NCBI GenBank assembly: GCA_002315735.1
Contig: DCIA01000010.1
Location: 1-64,000, forward strand
Origin: Clostridiales bacterium UBA1738
GTDB lineage: Bacteria > Bacillota > Clostridia > UBA1381
Length of the DNA stretch: 64,000 nt
Reading direction: 5' to 3'
This document shows, piece after piece, positions 33,496-42,224 of this stretch (position 1 is the stretch's first letter; every line of letters starts with the position of its first letter). Under the pieces are notes generated by a model. The model was not told the DNA's origin. It did not search any database and saw only the letters and a list, made by a program, of their open reading frames with translations. The translations under genes were made by a program, and so were the position numbers.

Positions 33496-34771
33496 ATCTA
33501 AATATAATATCGTTTCTTGCCGGGCCGTTTGAAACTATCTTAATTGGATATCCAATTTCTTTTTCTATGAATTCAATATATTTTCTGCAATTTTCAGGTA
33601 AATCTTCGTACTTTTTGATGCCCCTAATATCGCATTTCCAACCGGGAAGAGTCTTTAATACCGGCTTTGCAATGTTAAGTTTATCTGTTGTTGGGAATAC
33701 CTTTGTAACCTCTCCATTTACTTCATATCCCACACAAACAGGGATTTCATCAAGATATCCTAAAACATCTAATACCGTGAATGCAACCTCAGTTGTACCT
33801 TGAACCATACATCCGTAACGACTTGCAACGCAGTCAAACCAACCCATTCTTCTAGGTCTTCCTGTTGTTGCACCAAACTCTCCGCCGTCACCACCACGAT
33901 TTCTAAGTTCATCAGCCTCGTCTCCAAATATTTCAGAAACAAACGCACCTGCACCAACTGCTGATGAGTAGGCTTTTACAACTGTGATAATCTCCTTGAT
34001 TTCATATGGAGGAATACAAGCACCGCAAGCACCATAACCTGCTATTGTAGGCGATGAAGTTGTGAATGGATAGATACCAAAATCAGGGTCTTTTAAAGTT
34101 CCAAGTTGTCCTTCTAAAAGAATATTCTTTCCTTCTTTAATTGCCTTGTTCATAAACTCAACAGAGTTTATAACATATGGTCTTACCATTTCTCTGTATT
34201 CTTTTAATGTTTCAAATAGTTCATTTGCATCAAGAAGTGGCTTGTGATAAACGTGTTCCAGTATCAGATTTTTGTATTCAACAGTATTTTTAACCTTTTC
34301 AAAAAGGTCTTTGTCATCTTGCAAAAGTTCCCAAACTTGAAATCCGATTTTTGCATATTTGTCGGAGAAAAATGGCGCAATACCTGACTTTGTTGAGCCG
34401 AACTGCCTGTCTGATAGTCTTTCTTCTTCATATGTATCAAGCAAGATATGATATGGCATCAAAACTTGCGCTCTTTCCGAAATTACAATGTTAGGTTTTT
34501 CAACACCACGGCTCACTATTTCGTTAATTTCCTTAAATAGTTCCGGAATATCAAGTGCAACACCGTTGCCAATCATATTTACAACATTTTTATTAAATGA
34601 ACCGGACGGCAAAAGATGAAGTGCAAATTTCCCATAATCATTTACTATTGTGTGACCTGCGTTTGCACCGCCTTGAAATCTAATTACGATATCTGCATCT
34701 TTTGCAAGCATATCTGTAATTTTACCCTTACCTTCGTCACCCCAGTTTGCGCCAACTACTGCTTTAACCAT
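33494..34771 (-). CDS. purA: Adenylosuccinate synthetase
   Basis: GTP-dependent conversion of IMP and aspartate to adenylosuccinate, the first committed step to AMP. The nucleotide-binding loop VVGANWGDEGKGK at the amino terminus, GGANAGHT, and the late RMGWFDCVA and LPENCRKYIEFIE segments match. 425 residues. It follows the COG2509 flavoprotein gene by 17 bp and is probably cotranscribed with it. The purine salvage unit lies just upstream but has its own control. Confidence 0.98.
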   Translation of the reverse strand: MVKAVVGANWGDEGKGKITDMLAKDADIVIRFQGGANAGHTIVNDYGKFALHLLPSGSFNKNVVNMIGNGVALDIPELFKEINEIVSRGVEKPNIVISERAQVLMPYHILLDTYEEERLSDRQFGSTKSGIAPFFSDKYAKIGFQVWELLQDDKDLFEKVKNTVEYKNLILEHVYHKPLLDANELFETLKEYREMVRPYVINSVEFMNKAIKEGKNILLEGQLGTLKDPDFGIYPFTTSSPTIAGYGACGACIPPYEIKEIITVVKAYSSAVGAGAFVSEIFGDEADELRNRGGDGGEFGATTGRPRRMGWFDCVASRYGCMVQGTTEVAFTVLDVLGYLDEIPVCVGYEVNGEVTKVFPTTDKLNIAKPVLKTLPGWKCDIRGIKKYEDLPENCRKYIEFIEKEIGYPIKIVSNGPARNDIIFR

Positions 34772-34788
34772 TTTAAAATTCCTCCAAA

Positions 34789-36186
34789 TTATTCTTTATC
34801 TGTAAGTTTTCGTCCCATTAAAACACCCATTACAGATGCCATCATAAGACCTCTTGTCCAACCGCTTGAATCGCCAAGACAGTGAAGACCTTTTATACTT
34901 GTATTAAAGTCCGTATCCATTTTAACACGATTTGAGTAAAATTTCAACTCCGGAGAGTATAAAAGTGTTTCATAAGATGCAAATCCCGGAACAACATTGT
35001 CAACAGCTTTAATAAAGTTGATGATATTAAGCATCGACCTATATGGAAGTGCTGCTGTAATATCCCCTGCAACCGCATCAGGAAGTGTAGGTTTTACGTT
35101 ACTTTGTTGTAGTTCCTTAGGCCATGTGCGTTTTCCGTCTAGGATATCGCCAAATCTTTGGACTAATATATGTCCGTTTGCAAGCATATTAGTAAGCTCA
35201 CCAATTTTTTGTGCATATGCAATCGGTTGATTAAACGGAGTCGAGAAATTGTGTGAACACAAAATAGCAACATTAGTGTTGTTTGATTTCTTTTCCTTGT
35301 ATGAGTGACCGTTTACAACTGCTAAATCATTATCATAGTTTTCTTGACTTACAAATCCGCCGGGGTTTTGACAGAAGGTTCTAACCTTATTTTTAAACGG
35401 CTCCGGCCAACCGATAAGTTTTGATTCATACAAAACTTCGTTGACGCGTTCCATAACCTCATTTCTAACCTCTACACGAACACCGATGTCAACAGTTCCC
35501 GGCTCGTGTGCAATATTATGCTCGCTACAAATATGTTCAAGCCATTCGGCACCACGCCTTCCTGTTGCAACAATTGTATGGTCGGCTGTAATTTCAATTT
35601 CTTCTTTTCCGTTTGTAATATATGCACCAAGGCAAATATCTCCCGCTAAATGCAAGTTTGTACATTCATATCCAAATAGAATTTCAACCCCATTTTCTTG
35701 CAAATATTTTTCTATTGCAAGATAAAGGCTTTGTGCCTTTTCTGTTCCTAGGTGCCTAATCGGGCAATCAACAAGTTTTAGACCTGCTTTAATTGCATTT
35801 TTTCTAATTTCCTTTACTGCGTCAGAATCGCTTACACCCTCAACTTTTGTATCAGCACCAAATTCCAAATAAATCTTATCTGTATAATCTATCATTTCTT
35901 GTGCAAAATCTTCTCCGATTAGATTAGGCAAATCACCACCAACATCGGAAGATAGAGAAAGCTTGCCATCTGAAAACGCTCCTGCGCCTGAAAATCCTGT
36001 TGTAATATGGCAATATGGTTTACAGTTCATACATTTTTGAGTTTTTGCCTTAGGGCAACTGCGTTTTTCGATGCTTTGACCTTTTTCAACAATAACAATC
36101 TTCTTTTTTGAGCCCTGTCTTAACATTTCTAATGCCGTAAAAATACCCGCAGGTCCAGCCCCAATGATAAGTACATCTTTCTTCAT
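34789..36186 (-). CDS. FAD-dependent dehydrogenase, COG2509 family
   Basis: Uncharacterised flavoprotein of the NAD(P)/FAD-dependent oxidoreductase superfamily. The dinucleotide-binding motif is VLIIGAGPAGIFTALEML at residues 5-22; further family marks are the Cys cluster CPKAKTQKCMNCKPYCHI (about residues 44-61), TGFSGAGAFSDGKLSL and the carboxy-terminal LGDSSGWTRGLMMASV. 465 residues from the ATG at 36186, which has AAGGAG upstream; the longer frame adds nine unlikely residues. The Cys cluster is a common trait of the family and may bind metal or a cluster. Reaction unknown. Confidence 0.9.
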   Translation of the reverse strand: MKKDVLIIGAGPAGIFTALEMLRQGSKKKIVIVEKGQSIEKRSCPKAKTQKCMNCKPYCHITTGFSGAGAFSDGKLSLSSDVGGDLPNLIGEDFAQEMIDYTDKIYLEFGADTKVEGVSDSDAVKEIRKNAIKAGLKLVDCPIRHLGTEKAQSLYLAIEKYLQENGVEILFGYECTNLHLAGDICLGAYITNGKEEIEITADHTIVATGRRGAEWLEHICSEHNIAHEPGTVDIGVRVEVRNEVMERVNEVLYESKLIGWPEPFKNKVRTFCQNPGGFVSQENYDNDLAVVNGHSYKEKKSNNTNVAILCSHNFSTPFNQPIAYAQKIGELTNMLANGHILVQRFGDILDGKRTWPKELQQSNVKPTLPDAVAGDITAALPYRSMLNIINFIKAVDNVVPGFASYETLLYSPELKFYSNRVKMDTDFNTSIKGLHCLGDSSGWTRGLMMASVMGVLMGRKLTDKE

Positions 36187-36221
36187 TATAAATTCTCCTT
36201 TTTTTCTAAACAAAACGGCAA

Positions 36222-36254
36222 AAAATCTCTCACCTTTTTTCTGTAAGAGATTTT
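36222..36254 (-). terminator. Intrinsic terminator after the nucleoside transporter operon
   Basis: A 12-bp stem (36243-36254 with 36222-36233, one mismatch-type pair), 9-nt loop and T6 on the minus strand, right after the distal permease gene. Confidence 0.8.
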
Positions 36255-36261
36255 GCTTTAT

Positions 36262-37245
36262 TTATCTGTCTTCTCTAAAATATGCAAGTCCTAAACTTTG
36301 AGGTGGCTGATTTTCCTTTTTGTTTCTAACACTTGTCAAAACAAGAACAAGAATAGTTACGACATAAGGAAGCATCTCAAATAATTTCTTGGCACTTACT
36401 GAAATATCCGGAATATATGTAGGTATTACATATAAAAATCCAAATAGTATTGAGCCTAAAATACTAACGCTTGGTTTCCAAGTAGCAAAAATAACAAGTG
36501 CAATAGATAGCCAACCACGGTCACCAAAAGCATTGTTTGACCAAACACCGTTAGCATAGTCCATAACATAATAAAGTCCACCAAGACCTGCAATAGCACT
36601 ACCTATACAAGTTGTCAGATATTTATATTTTGTTACATTTACGCCTGTCGCATCAGCAGTTTGTGGACTTTCTCCAACTGCTCTTAAATGCAGCCCAACT
36701 CTCGTTTTGTTTAGTATATATGATGCAACAAGAGCGATTATGATTGCTAAATACGCCAAGAATCCATATGATAGGAACATTTCGCCAAACCAACCACATT
36801 TGCCGGCAAACGGTAACATTGTTTTAAATGCTTTGCTGGTTTCCGAAAGTGAAATTGACGGAACGTCTAGCTTTGTAATTGTAATAAGCGAACCACCGAA
36901 GAAGTTTCCTATACCGATACCAAAAGTTGTAAGGGCAAGACCTGTAACATTTTGATTTGCTCTTAGGGTTACTGTTAAGAAACAGTAAATAAGTCCCATT
37001 ATAGTTGAACCTACAATACAGCATAAGAATGCGATTATAATTGCCAAAATCGGATTAATGTTTTGTGGGCCTACACCTTGTTCATAAAGGAACGCTCCTG
37101 CAACACCACTTATAGCACCAACATACATAATTCCCGGAATACCAAGATTTAAGTGTCCTGATTTTTCTGTCAGAATTTCTCCTGTTGAGCCGTATAAAAG
37201 AGGAATACCTTGCATAACTGCACGTTGAATAATAGTTGCTATCAT
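36262..37245 (-). CDS. nupQ: Nucleoside ABC transporter permease (NupQ/YufQ type)
   Basis: One of two membrane subunits of a Bmp-type nucleoside importer. About eight to ten membrane segments; the family marks are EKSGHLNLGIPGIMYVGA near residue 28 and the GESPQTADATGVNV coupling region near residue 185 that contacts the ATPase. 327 residues. The start overlaps the preceding permease stop by 4 bp. As the last gene it is followed by the terminator at 36222. Confidence 0.92.
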   Translation of the reverse strand: MIATIIQRAVMQGIPLLYGSTGEILTEKSGHLNLGIPGIMYVGAISGVAGAFLYEQGVGPQNINPILAIIIAFLCCIVGSTIMGLIYCFLTVTLRANQNVTGLALTTFGIGIGNFFGGSLITITKLDVPSISLSETSKAFKTMLPFAGKCGWFGEMFLSYGFLAYLAIIIALVASYILNKTRVGLHLRAVGESPQTADATGVNVTKYKYLTTCIGSAIAGLGGLYYVMDYANGVWSNNAFGDRGWLSIALVIFATWKPSVSILGSILFGFLYVIPTYIPDISVSAKKLFEMLPYVVTILVLVLTSVRNKKENQPPQSLGLAYFREDR

Positions 37246-38342
37246 CTTAATTCCTCCTCTGTTTTATTATTTAACATAATCTTGTAATTAATGAAAAATT
37301 CGCTACTAATAATGAAGAAAATGATAATCCCTGTAATAATATCTGAGAAAGAATCATTTAATCTGAATTTTTCTGAAATCTTTGATGAGCCTTTTTCAAG
37401 GAACACTATCAAGAAGGATGTCAATACCATAAAAATAGGATTAAATTTTGCAAGCCATGAAACCATGATTGCTGTAAATCCTCTTCCGCCTGCCGTTGTG
37501 CTCTTTAATGAGTGGTCTGTTCCTGCAACAAGCAAAAGCCCTGCAATACCACAAATTGCCCCGGATAGTGTCATTGTTCTTAAAATAACTTTTTTAACAT
37601 TTATTCCGACATATCTTGCAGTATTTTCACTACCACCGACAACGGATAACTCATATCCATGCTTACTGTATTTTAAGTAAATAAACATAAATACTGTAAC
37701 TAGGATAACTACTAAGATATTAAATAAATATTGTTTTCCCGCAATAATCGGAAGATGACCGAATTCCAAAACTCTTGGAGTACCCGAACCCTTCGGAACT
37801 GACCATTCAAGTGTGTAATACGCAACAAGTTGTGTTGCTATGTAGTTCATCATAAGCGTAAATAGCGTTTCGTTTGAGTTCCAGCCTGCCTTAAATATAG
37901 CCGGAATAAGTCCCCAAACAGCACCAAAAACAATACTTGCAACAAGCATTATTGGAATTAATAGTGCATCAGGAATTTTCCCGCCAAGGAAAATGATACA
38001 CATCGCAGATGCAAGACCGCCCATTAAAACTTGTCCTTCTGCACCTATGTTCCAAAACTTCATCTTAAAAGCAGGAGTAACTGCTATTGAAATACAAAGT
38101 AAAATTGCAACTTCTTGAAAAAGTGACCAAACAAGTCTGTTTGTTCCAAGTGCACCCATAAACATCGCTTCATAAACTTTTAATGGGTTTAAGCCCGTTA
38201 AAGAAACTGTAACAAGTCCACACACTATAAGTGCTGCGACAATAGCAATCGCACGAATTATCCAAGCCTTCCACCAAGGCATTATACCTCTTTTGGCAAT
38301 GTGAAATAGTGGCACACGTTCTTTTATTTTTACCTTACTCAT
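37242..38342 (-). CDS. nupP: Nucleoside ABC transporter permease (NupP/YufP type)
   Basis: Second membrane subunit of the importer. Marks: KMKFWNIGAEGQVLMGGLASA near residue 93 and the VGGSENTARYVGINVKKVI coupling loop near residue 235. 366 residues with about ten hydrophobic segments. The ATG overlaps the ATPase gene end by 8 bp. NupP and NupQ together resemble the BmpDEFG-like nucleoside and guanosine uptake systems of Firmicutes; ribose-type permeases are a more distant alternative. Confidence 0.92.
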   Translation of the reverse strand: MSKVKIKERVPLFHIAKRGIMPWWKAWIIRAIAIVAALIVCGLVTVSLTGLNPLKVYEAMFMGALGTNRLVWSLFQEVAILLCISIAVTPAFKMKFWNIGAEGQVLMGGLASAMCIIFLGGKIPDALLIPIMLVASIVFGAVWGLIPAIFKAGWNSNETLFTLMMNYIATQLVAYYTLEWSVPKGSGTPRVLEFGHLPIIAGKQYLFNILVVILVTVFMFIYLKYSKHGYELSVVGGSENTARYVGINVKKVILRTMTLSGAICGIAGLLLVAGTDHSLKSTTAGGRGFTAIMVSWLAKFNPIFMVLTSFLIVFLEKGSSKISEKFRLNDSFSDIITGIIIFFIISSEFFINYKIMLNNKTEEELR

Positions 38343-39894
38343 TTATTCCACCTCCAATTTCAGCCATATCTTCGCTTGATGATTTTGTCATCAAATATCC
38401 AATCTCTTCTTTTGTTGCCTTTGTTGCATCAACAGTACCTGAGATTTTTCCGCCACCGATTACTACGATTCTATCGCAAAGTTCCAATAAAACGTCCAAA
38501 TCTTCGCCAACAAATATAACTGCTGTACCCTTTTCTTTTTGTTCATTTAAAAGATTATAAATCATATATGCAGAGTTGATATCAAGTCCACGAACAGGAT
38601 ATGCAACCATCAAAAGTTTTGGTGATGATGCAATTTCACGGCCAACCAATACCTTTTGAACATTACCACCCGAAAGTTTTCTAACCGGAGTTTCAACGCC
38701 CGGAGTTACAACTTCAAGTCTTTCAACAATATCGTCTGCCAAATTCTTAGGAGCTTTTCTCTCTAAGAAAACTGATTTTCCTTTTCTGTAACTTCTCAGC
38801 ATCATATTATCAACAATATCCATATTGCCGACAAGTCCCATGCCAAGTCTGTCTTCCGGAACAAATGCAAGTCTTACACCAAGTTCACGAATTTGTCTTG
38901 GTGTTTTGCCCTTTAATTCTTCTTCCGTGCCTGTCTTTGGATTTTTATAAATAATACTTCCGCTATCAATATGTTGAAGTCCTGCAATAGCCTCTAAAAG
39001 TTCTCTTTGTCCACTTCCCGCAATGCCTGCGATACCCAAAATTTCTCCGGAATTTGCAGTAAATGACACATCATCCAAAAGTTTTATTCCATCACGGTTC
39101 ATACAACTAATATCTTTAACTGTAAGCCTTGGGGAAACATTTTTAGGTTCGCTTCTTTTGATGTTTAGACTAACCTTTTTGCCCACCATCATCTCTGTAA
39201 GTTCAGCCTCGGTTGTTTCTGAAGTATTAACTGTTCCTATGTACTCTCCCTTTCTAAGAACTGTTACTCTGTCAGAAAGTGATAATACTTCGTGAAGTTT
39301 GTGAGTAATAATGATTATTGTTTTGCCTGCTTCACGCATCTTTCTCAAAATTGCAAACAGTTTTCTTGTTTCTTGTGGCGTCAAAACCGCAGTAGGTTCG
39401 TCTAGGATTAGAATGTCAGCTCCTCTAAACAAAACCTTGATAATTTCAACTGTTTGTTTTTCCGAAACAGACATTTCATATATTTTCTTGGAAGGGTCTA
39501 ATTCAAAGCCGTACGATTCACTGATTTTCTTAATCTCTTCCACATAGTTTTTCATTACAAATTTTTTGCCGTCTTCAATGCCTAAAACTATATTTTCAGC
39601 AGCAGAAAAGACATCTACCAGCTTAAAATGTTGGTGAATCATTCCGATTTTATGTTCAAATGCATCTTTTGGAGAACGGATAACTACTTCCTCTCCATCT
39701 ATCAAAATTTCGCCTTTATCCGGAAAATAAATACCGGAAATCATATTCATAAGCGTAGTTTTACCACTTCCGTTTTCACCCAAAATAGACAAAATTTCGC
39801 CGTGGTTTACCGTCATTGAAACATCTTTGTTGGCAGTAATAGAGCCAAATTGTTTTGTTATGTTTCTTAATTCTATTGCCGGTGTTTGATTCAT
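38335..39894 (-). CDS. nupO: Nucleoside ABC transporter duplicated ATP-binding protein (NupO/YufO type)
   Basis: Two ABC domains in one chain (about residues 5-240 and 260-505), typical of Bmp and sugar importers. Domain 1 has Walker A GENGSGKTT, LSVSEKQ-type signature and DEPTAVLTPQE; domain 2 has a degenerate first loop GIAGSGQRELLE, signature LSGGNVQKVLVGRE, and AYPVRGLD in place of a canonical Walker B, so one site is probably catalytically weak, as is normal for the family. 519 residues. Confidence 0.93.
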   Translation of the reverse strand: MNQTPAIELRNITKQFGSITANKDVSMTVNHGEILSILGENGSGKTTLMNMISGIYFPDKGEILIDGEEVVIRSPKDAFEHKIGMIHQHFKLVDVFSAAENIVLGIEDGKKFVMKNYVEEIKKISESYGFELDPSKKIYEMSVSEKQTVEIIKVLFRGADILILDEPTAVLTPQETRKLFAILRKMREAGKTIIIITHKLHEVLSLSDRVTVLRKGEYIGTVNTSETTEAELTEMMVGKKVSLNIKRSEPKNVSPRLTVKDISCMNRDGIKLLDDVSFTANSGEILGIAGIAGSGQRELLEAIAGLQHIDSGSIIYKNPKTGTEEELKGKTPRQIRELGVRLAFVPEDRLGMGLVGNMDIVDNMMLRSYRKGKSVFLERKAPKNLADDIVERLEVVTPGVETPVRKLSGGNVQKVLVGREIASSPKLLMVAYPVRGLDINSAYMIYNLLNEQKEKGTAVIFVGEDLDVLLELCDRIVVIGGGKISGTVDATKATKEEIGYLMTKSSSEDMAEIGGGINE

Positions 39895-39968
39895 TATAAT
39901 TACCTCCTACAACATTTTTAGCTTAAAAAAACAATTATTTCCATAAATGCTTTTTTAGACCAAAAACC

Positions 39969-40006
39969 GCAACAGGCGGAGAAGAAAATTTCTCTCCGCC
40001 TTAGTT
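39969..40006 (-). promoter_or_regulatory. Intercistronic hairpin between nupN and nupO
   Basis: An 8-bp GC-rich stem (39975-39982 with 39993-40000), extended by the interrupted GAA/TTC core and followed on the minus strand by a T5 run. In a 125-bp gap, it could be a partial terminator that lets the binding lipoprotein be made in excess of the membrane subunits. Confidence 0.5.
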
Positions 40007-40019
40007 GTTTATTTTAATT

Positions 40020-41231
40020 TTAGAACATGCTGTTTAGTAGTTCGATACCATCAATCTTAAGATCGAAGTATGGAGCTGAACGCTTAACTGATTCTACAAA
40101 TATACCATTTTCGATAACTTCTGTATCAGGTGTGTAAGCTTCGTCAGTATCAACGTCTGCTAAATAACTGTCAAGTTTCTTGCCTTCAACTGTGAAGTTA
40201 GCTGTATCAAATACGCTGATTTCACCCTTTTGAAGTTTAGCCTTAGCTTCTTCGATAGCTTCCTTTGTACCCTTAGCTGCAACTGCTTCGTTAACATCTG
40301 TTAGAGTAACTGAACCGGCCTCTAAACCTTCGCACCAGTCATATGGAATTTCTGTTCCGTTAATTACGCTTTCGATAACGAATTTGTAATATGGTGTCCA
40401 GTCAATTCTTGATGATACGATGAATGTGTTAGGGCAAGCTGTTTGTGTGCTACCATTGTATGATACGTTAGGAATGTTTGCATTTTCACAAGCTGTTGGA
40501 GCACCCATTGAGTCAGCGTGTTGGCTGATAAGTTTACATCCGTTGTTGATAAGTTTTGTAGCAGCTTCTTTTTCAAGAGCTTCATCATACCAGCTTCCTG
40601 TGAATTGTACTTGCATTGTTGCTGTTGGGCAAACTGAACGAGCACCTAGGAAGAATGATGTGTAACCTGAAATAACTTCTGCGTATGTATAAGCACCAAC
40701 ATAACCGATTTTAGCTTCTTCTGCTGAGAATTCACCGGCTTCAATCATTTCGTTAAGTTTCATACCTGCTGCGATACCTGCAAGATATCTGCCTTCATAT
40801 ATAGAAGCGAATGCGTTGTGGAAGTTTGCAAGCTTTTCTGTATGAGCTGTTGTACCTGTTGCATGGCAGAATTGAACTTCCGGGAATTCTTTTGCTGCTT
40901 TTAATAGGTATGGTTCATGACCGAAACTGTCTGCAAATACTATGCTACATCCTTGGTCTGCAAGGTCTGCTGCTGCTTCATAACATTCATTACCTTCAGG
41001 AATGTTTGTCTTGAAGATAACTTGGTCATCTGTAAGGTTCAATGCTTCTTGTGCTGCTCTTGCTGCATCCATAAAGTTCTTGTCATAAGTTGAGTTTTCA
41101 TCGTGTAAGAAGATAAAACCAACCTTAATGTCAGCGTTAGCACTTTCTTCTGTCTTTCCGCAGCTTGTCAAAGCCAAGCATGATGTTGCAACCATTGCAA
41201 TCACCATTAAAACTGATAATAGTTTTTTCAT
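40020..41231 (-). CDS. nupN: Bmp family nucleoside-binding lipoprotein (NupN/YufN type)
   Basis: Extracytoplasmic substrate-binding component. A signal peptide ends in lipobox LTSC with the lipidated Cys at position 24. The Bmp domain follows (VGFIFLHDENSTYDKNFMDAA, then IGYVGAYTYAEVISGYTSFFLGA). 403 residues, a little longer than the usual about 350. Lying 60 bp after xpt and before nupOPQ, it probably belongs to the guanine-riboswitch transcript, suggesting guanosine, inosine or related nucleosides as substrate. Confidence 0.92.
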   Translation of the reverse strand: MKKLLSVLMVIAMVATSCLALTSCGKTEESANADIKVGFIFLHDENSTYDKNFMDAARAAQEALNLTDDQVIFKTNIPEGNECYEAAADLADQGCSIVFADSFGHEPYLLKAAKEFPEVQFCHATGTTAHTEKLANFHNAFASIYEGRYLAGIAAGMKLNEMIEAGEFSAEEAKIGYVGAYTYAEVISGYTSFFLGARSVCPTATMQVQFTGSWYDEALEKEAATKLINNGCKLISQHADSMGAPTACENANIPNVSYNGSTQTACPNTFIVSSRIDWTPYYKFVIESVINGTEIPYDWCEGLEAGSVTLTDVNEAVAAKGTKEAIEEAKAKLQKGEISVFDTANFTVEGKKLDSYLADVDTDEAYTPDTEVIENGIFVESVKRSAPYFDLKIDGIELLNSMF

Positions 41232-41291
41232 AATAATACCTCCACGCCTTTCGGCAATTTTAAAATATATGTAAACTAAATTTACATCAAG

Positions 41292-41870
41292 TTAGTTTTG
41301 TGGGCGAAATTTTATACCGTTTTCGTCCATCTCATCAATTATCGCAAGTGATTCAACCCTTAGGCCTTCTCTTCTTAGGTTATCGCCACCGCCTTGATAT
41401 CCTTTTTCAATAACGGTAACAGCACCAACAACCTGAGCCAAAGACTGTTTTGCAATACTAATAAGCCCCCTTAAAGACTCACCTGTTGCAAGAAAATCAT
41501 CAAGCACTAATAATTTGTCATTCTCACCCAAGAAAGCCTTTTCAACAGTTATGTTGTTAACATTTTTTCTTGTGTAAGATTCAACCAATGCTGAATATGA
41601 ATCCTTTGATACATTGCTCGGATTGCCTTTTTTAGCAAATACAACAGGGATATTCATTTCATAAGCCGCAGCAACCGCAATCGCAATTCCTGATGCTTCG
41701 ATTGTAAGAATTTTTGTAGGATTTGAATCCTTAAAAAGTCTTGCAATTTCCTTTCCCATCTCTTTTAAAAATACAGTGTCGATTTGTTGATTAATAAAGT
41801 TGTTAACTTTTAAAATATCACCCGGAAGAACTCTTCCTTCGTTTACGATTTTTTCTTCTAACGCTTTTAT
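41292..41870 (-). CDS. xpt: Xanthine phosphoribosyltransferase, apparent AUA start
   Basis: Converts xanthine (and guanine) to the nucleotide with PRPP. The PRPP motif is LLVLDDFLATGESL; the opening IKALEEKIVNEGRVLPGDILKVNNFINQQID aligns with the Xpt amino terminus from its first residue. That residue is encoded by ATA at 41868-41870, with AAAGAGG 8 nt upstream. The only in-frame ATG before it (41910-41912) lies inside a terminator hairpin with no SD. So either an AUA start is used or the start codon has a base error. 192 residues from the AUA. Preceded by a guanine riboswitch. Confidence 0.9.
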   Translation of the reverse strand: MKALEEKIVNEGRVLPGDILKVNNFINQQIDTVFLKEMGKEIARLFKDSNPTKILTIEASGIAIAVAAAYEMNIPVVFAKKGNPSNVSKDSYSALVESYTRKNVNNITVEKAFLGENDKLLVLDDFLATGESLRGLISIAKQSLAQVVGAVTVIEKGYQGGGDNLRREGLRVESLAIIDEMDENGIKFRPQN

Positions 41871-41902
41871 TGAAAACGCCTCTTTTCTGTATATTTTAGA
41901 AC

Positions 41903-41926
41903 AAAAAAACATGTCTTACGACATGT
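41903..41926 (-). terminator. Terminator of the guanine riboswitch
   Basis: A 7-bp stem (41920-41926 with 41909-41915) with a 4-nt loop, followed by T6 to T7 on the minus strand. It lies between the aptamer and xpt, as in purine riboswitch OFF-control. Confidence 0.75.
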
Positions 41927-41936
41927 CACCAACACA

Positions 41937-41961
41937 AAAACACAGTTGTTCGCTGTGTTTT
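41937..41961 (-). promoter_or_regulatory. Second hairpin of the xpt expression platform
   Basis: A 9-bp stem (41953-41961 with 41937-41945), 7-nt loop and a short T run, just downstream of the aptamer. It may be a first terminator in tandem or part of an antiterminator exchange. Confidence 0.55.
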
Positions 41962-41966
41962 ACTTC

Positions 41967-42034
41967 CCAATAGTCACAGTTTTTACGGCACTGTGGTAGA
42001 AACTTTCGGACCTTATCTCCCGAATATATATTGG
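41967..42034 (-). promoter_or_regulatory. Guanine riboswitch (purine aptamer)
   Basis: On the minus strand P1 pairs CCAATA with TATTGG; the core GTTTCTACC and kissing-loop helices P2 (TTCGG with CCGAA) and P3 (CACAGT with ACTGTG) are present. The J3/1 segment reads ACTA, so the base equivalent to position 74 is C, which in known aptamers selects guanine (and hypoxanthine/xanthine) over adenine. Confidence 0.95.
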
Positions 42035-42067
42035 TAACATTTTTTATTAAATATTTACTACTCATAA

Positions 42068-42096
42068 AGAATATCACAATATTGTCTTTCTGTCAA
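42068..42096 (-). promoter_or_regulatory. Sigma-A promoter of the xpt-nup unit
   Basis: TTGACA (42091-42096), 17-bp spacer, TATTCT (42068-42073), about 35 bp before the aptamer. The rest of the 41913-42224 gap holds only the riboswitch and the following gene's terminator. Confidence 0.75.
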
Positions 42097-42180
42097 CAGT
42101 ATTTTATCTCTTTTTGTCTTTTTTGACAAAATCCCTAAATTTACATAAATTATTTTTTTACTTTTGGATATTTTTTAATA

Positions 42181-42213
42181 AAAAAATTGACCAAAGTCTT
42201 GGTCAATTTTTTT
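42181..42213 (-). terminator. Intrinsic terminator after the TIGR03936 gene
   Basis: Stem TTGACCAA/TTGGTCAA (42187-42194 with 42199-42206) extended by A/T pairs, 4-nt loop, T run on both strands. Confidence 0.85.
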
Positions 42214-42224
42214 ATTTCTACTTA

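Noticed and set aside
41910..41912. ATG as start of xpt
   Set aside because: It lies in the stem of the riboswitch terminator, lacks an SD, and adds 14 residues before the conserved start.
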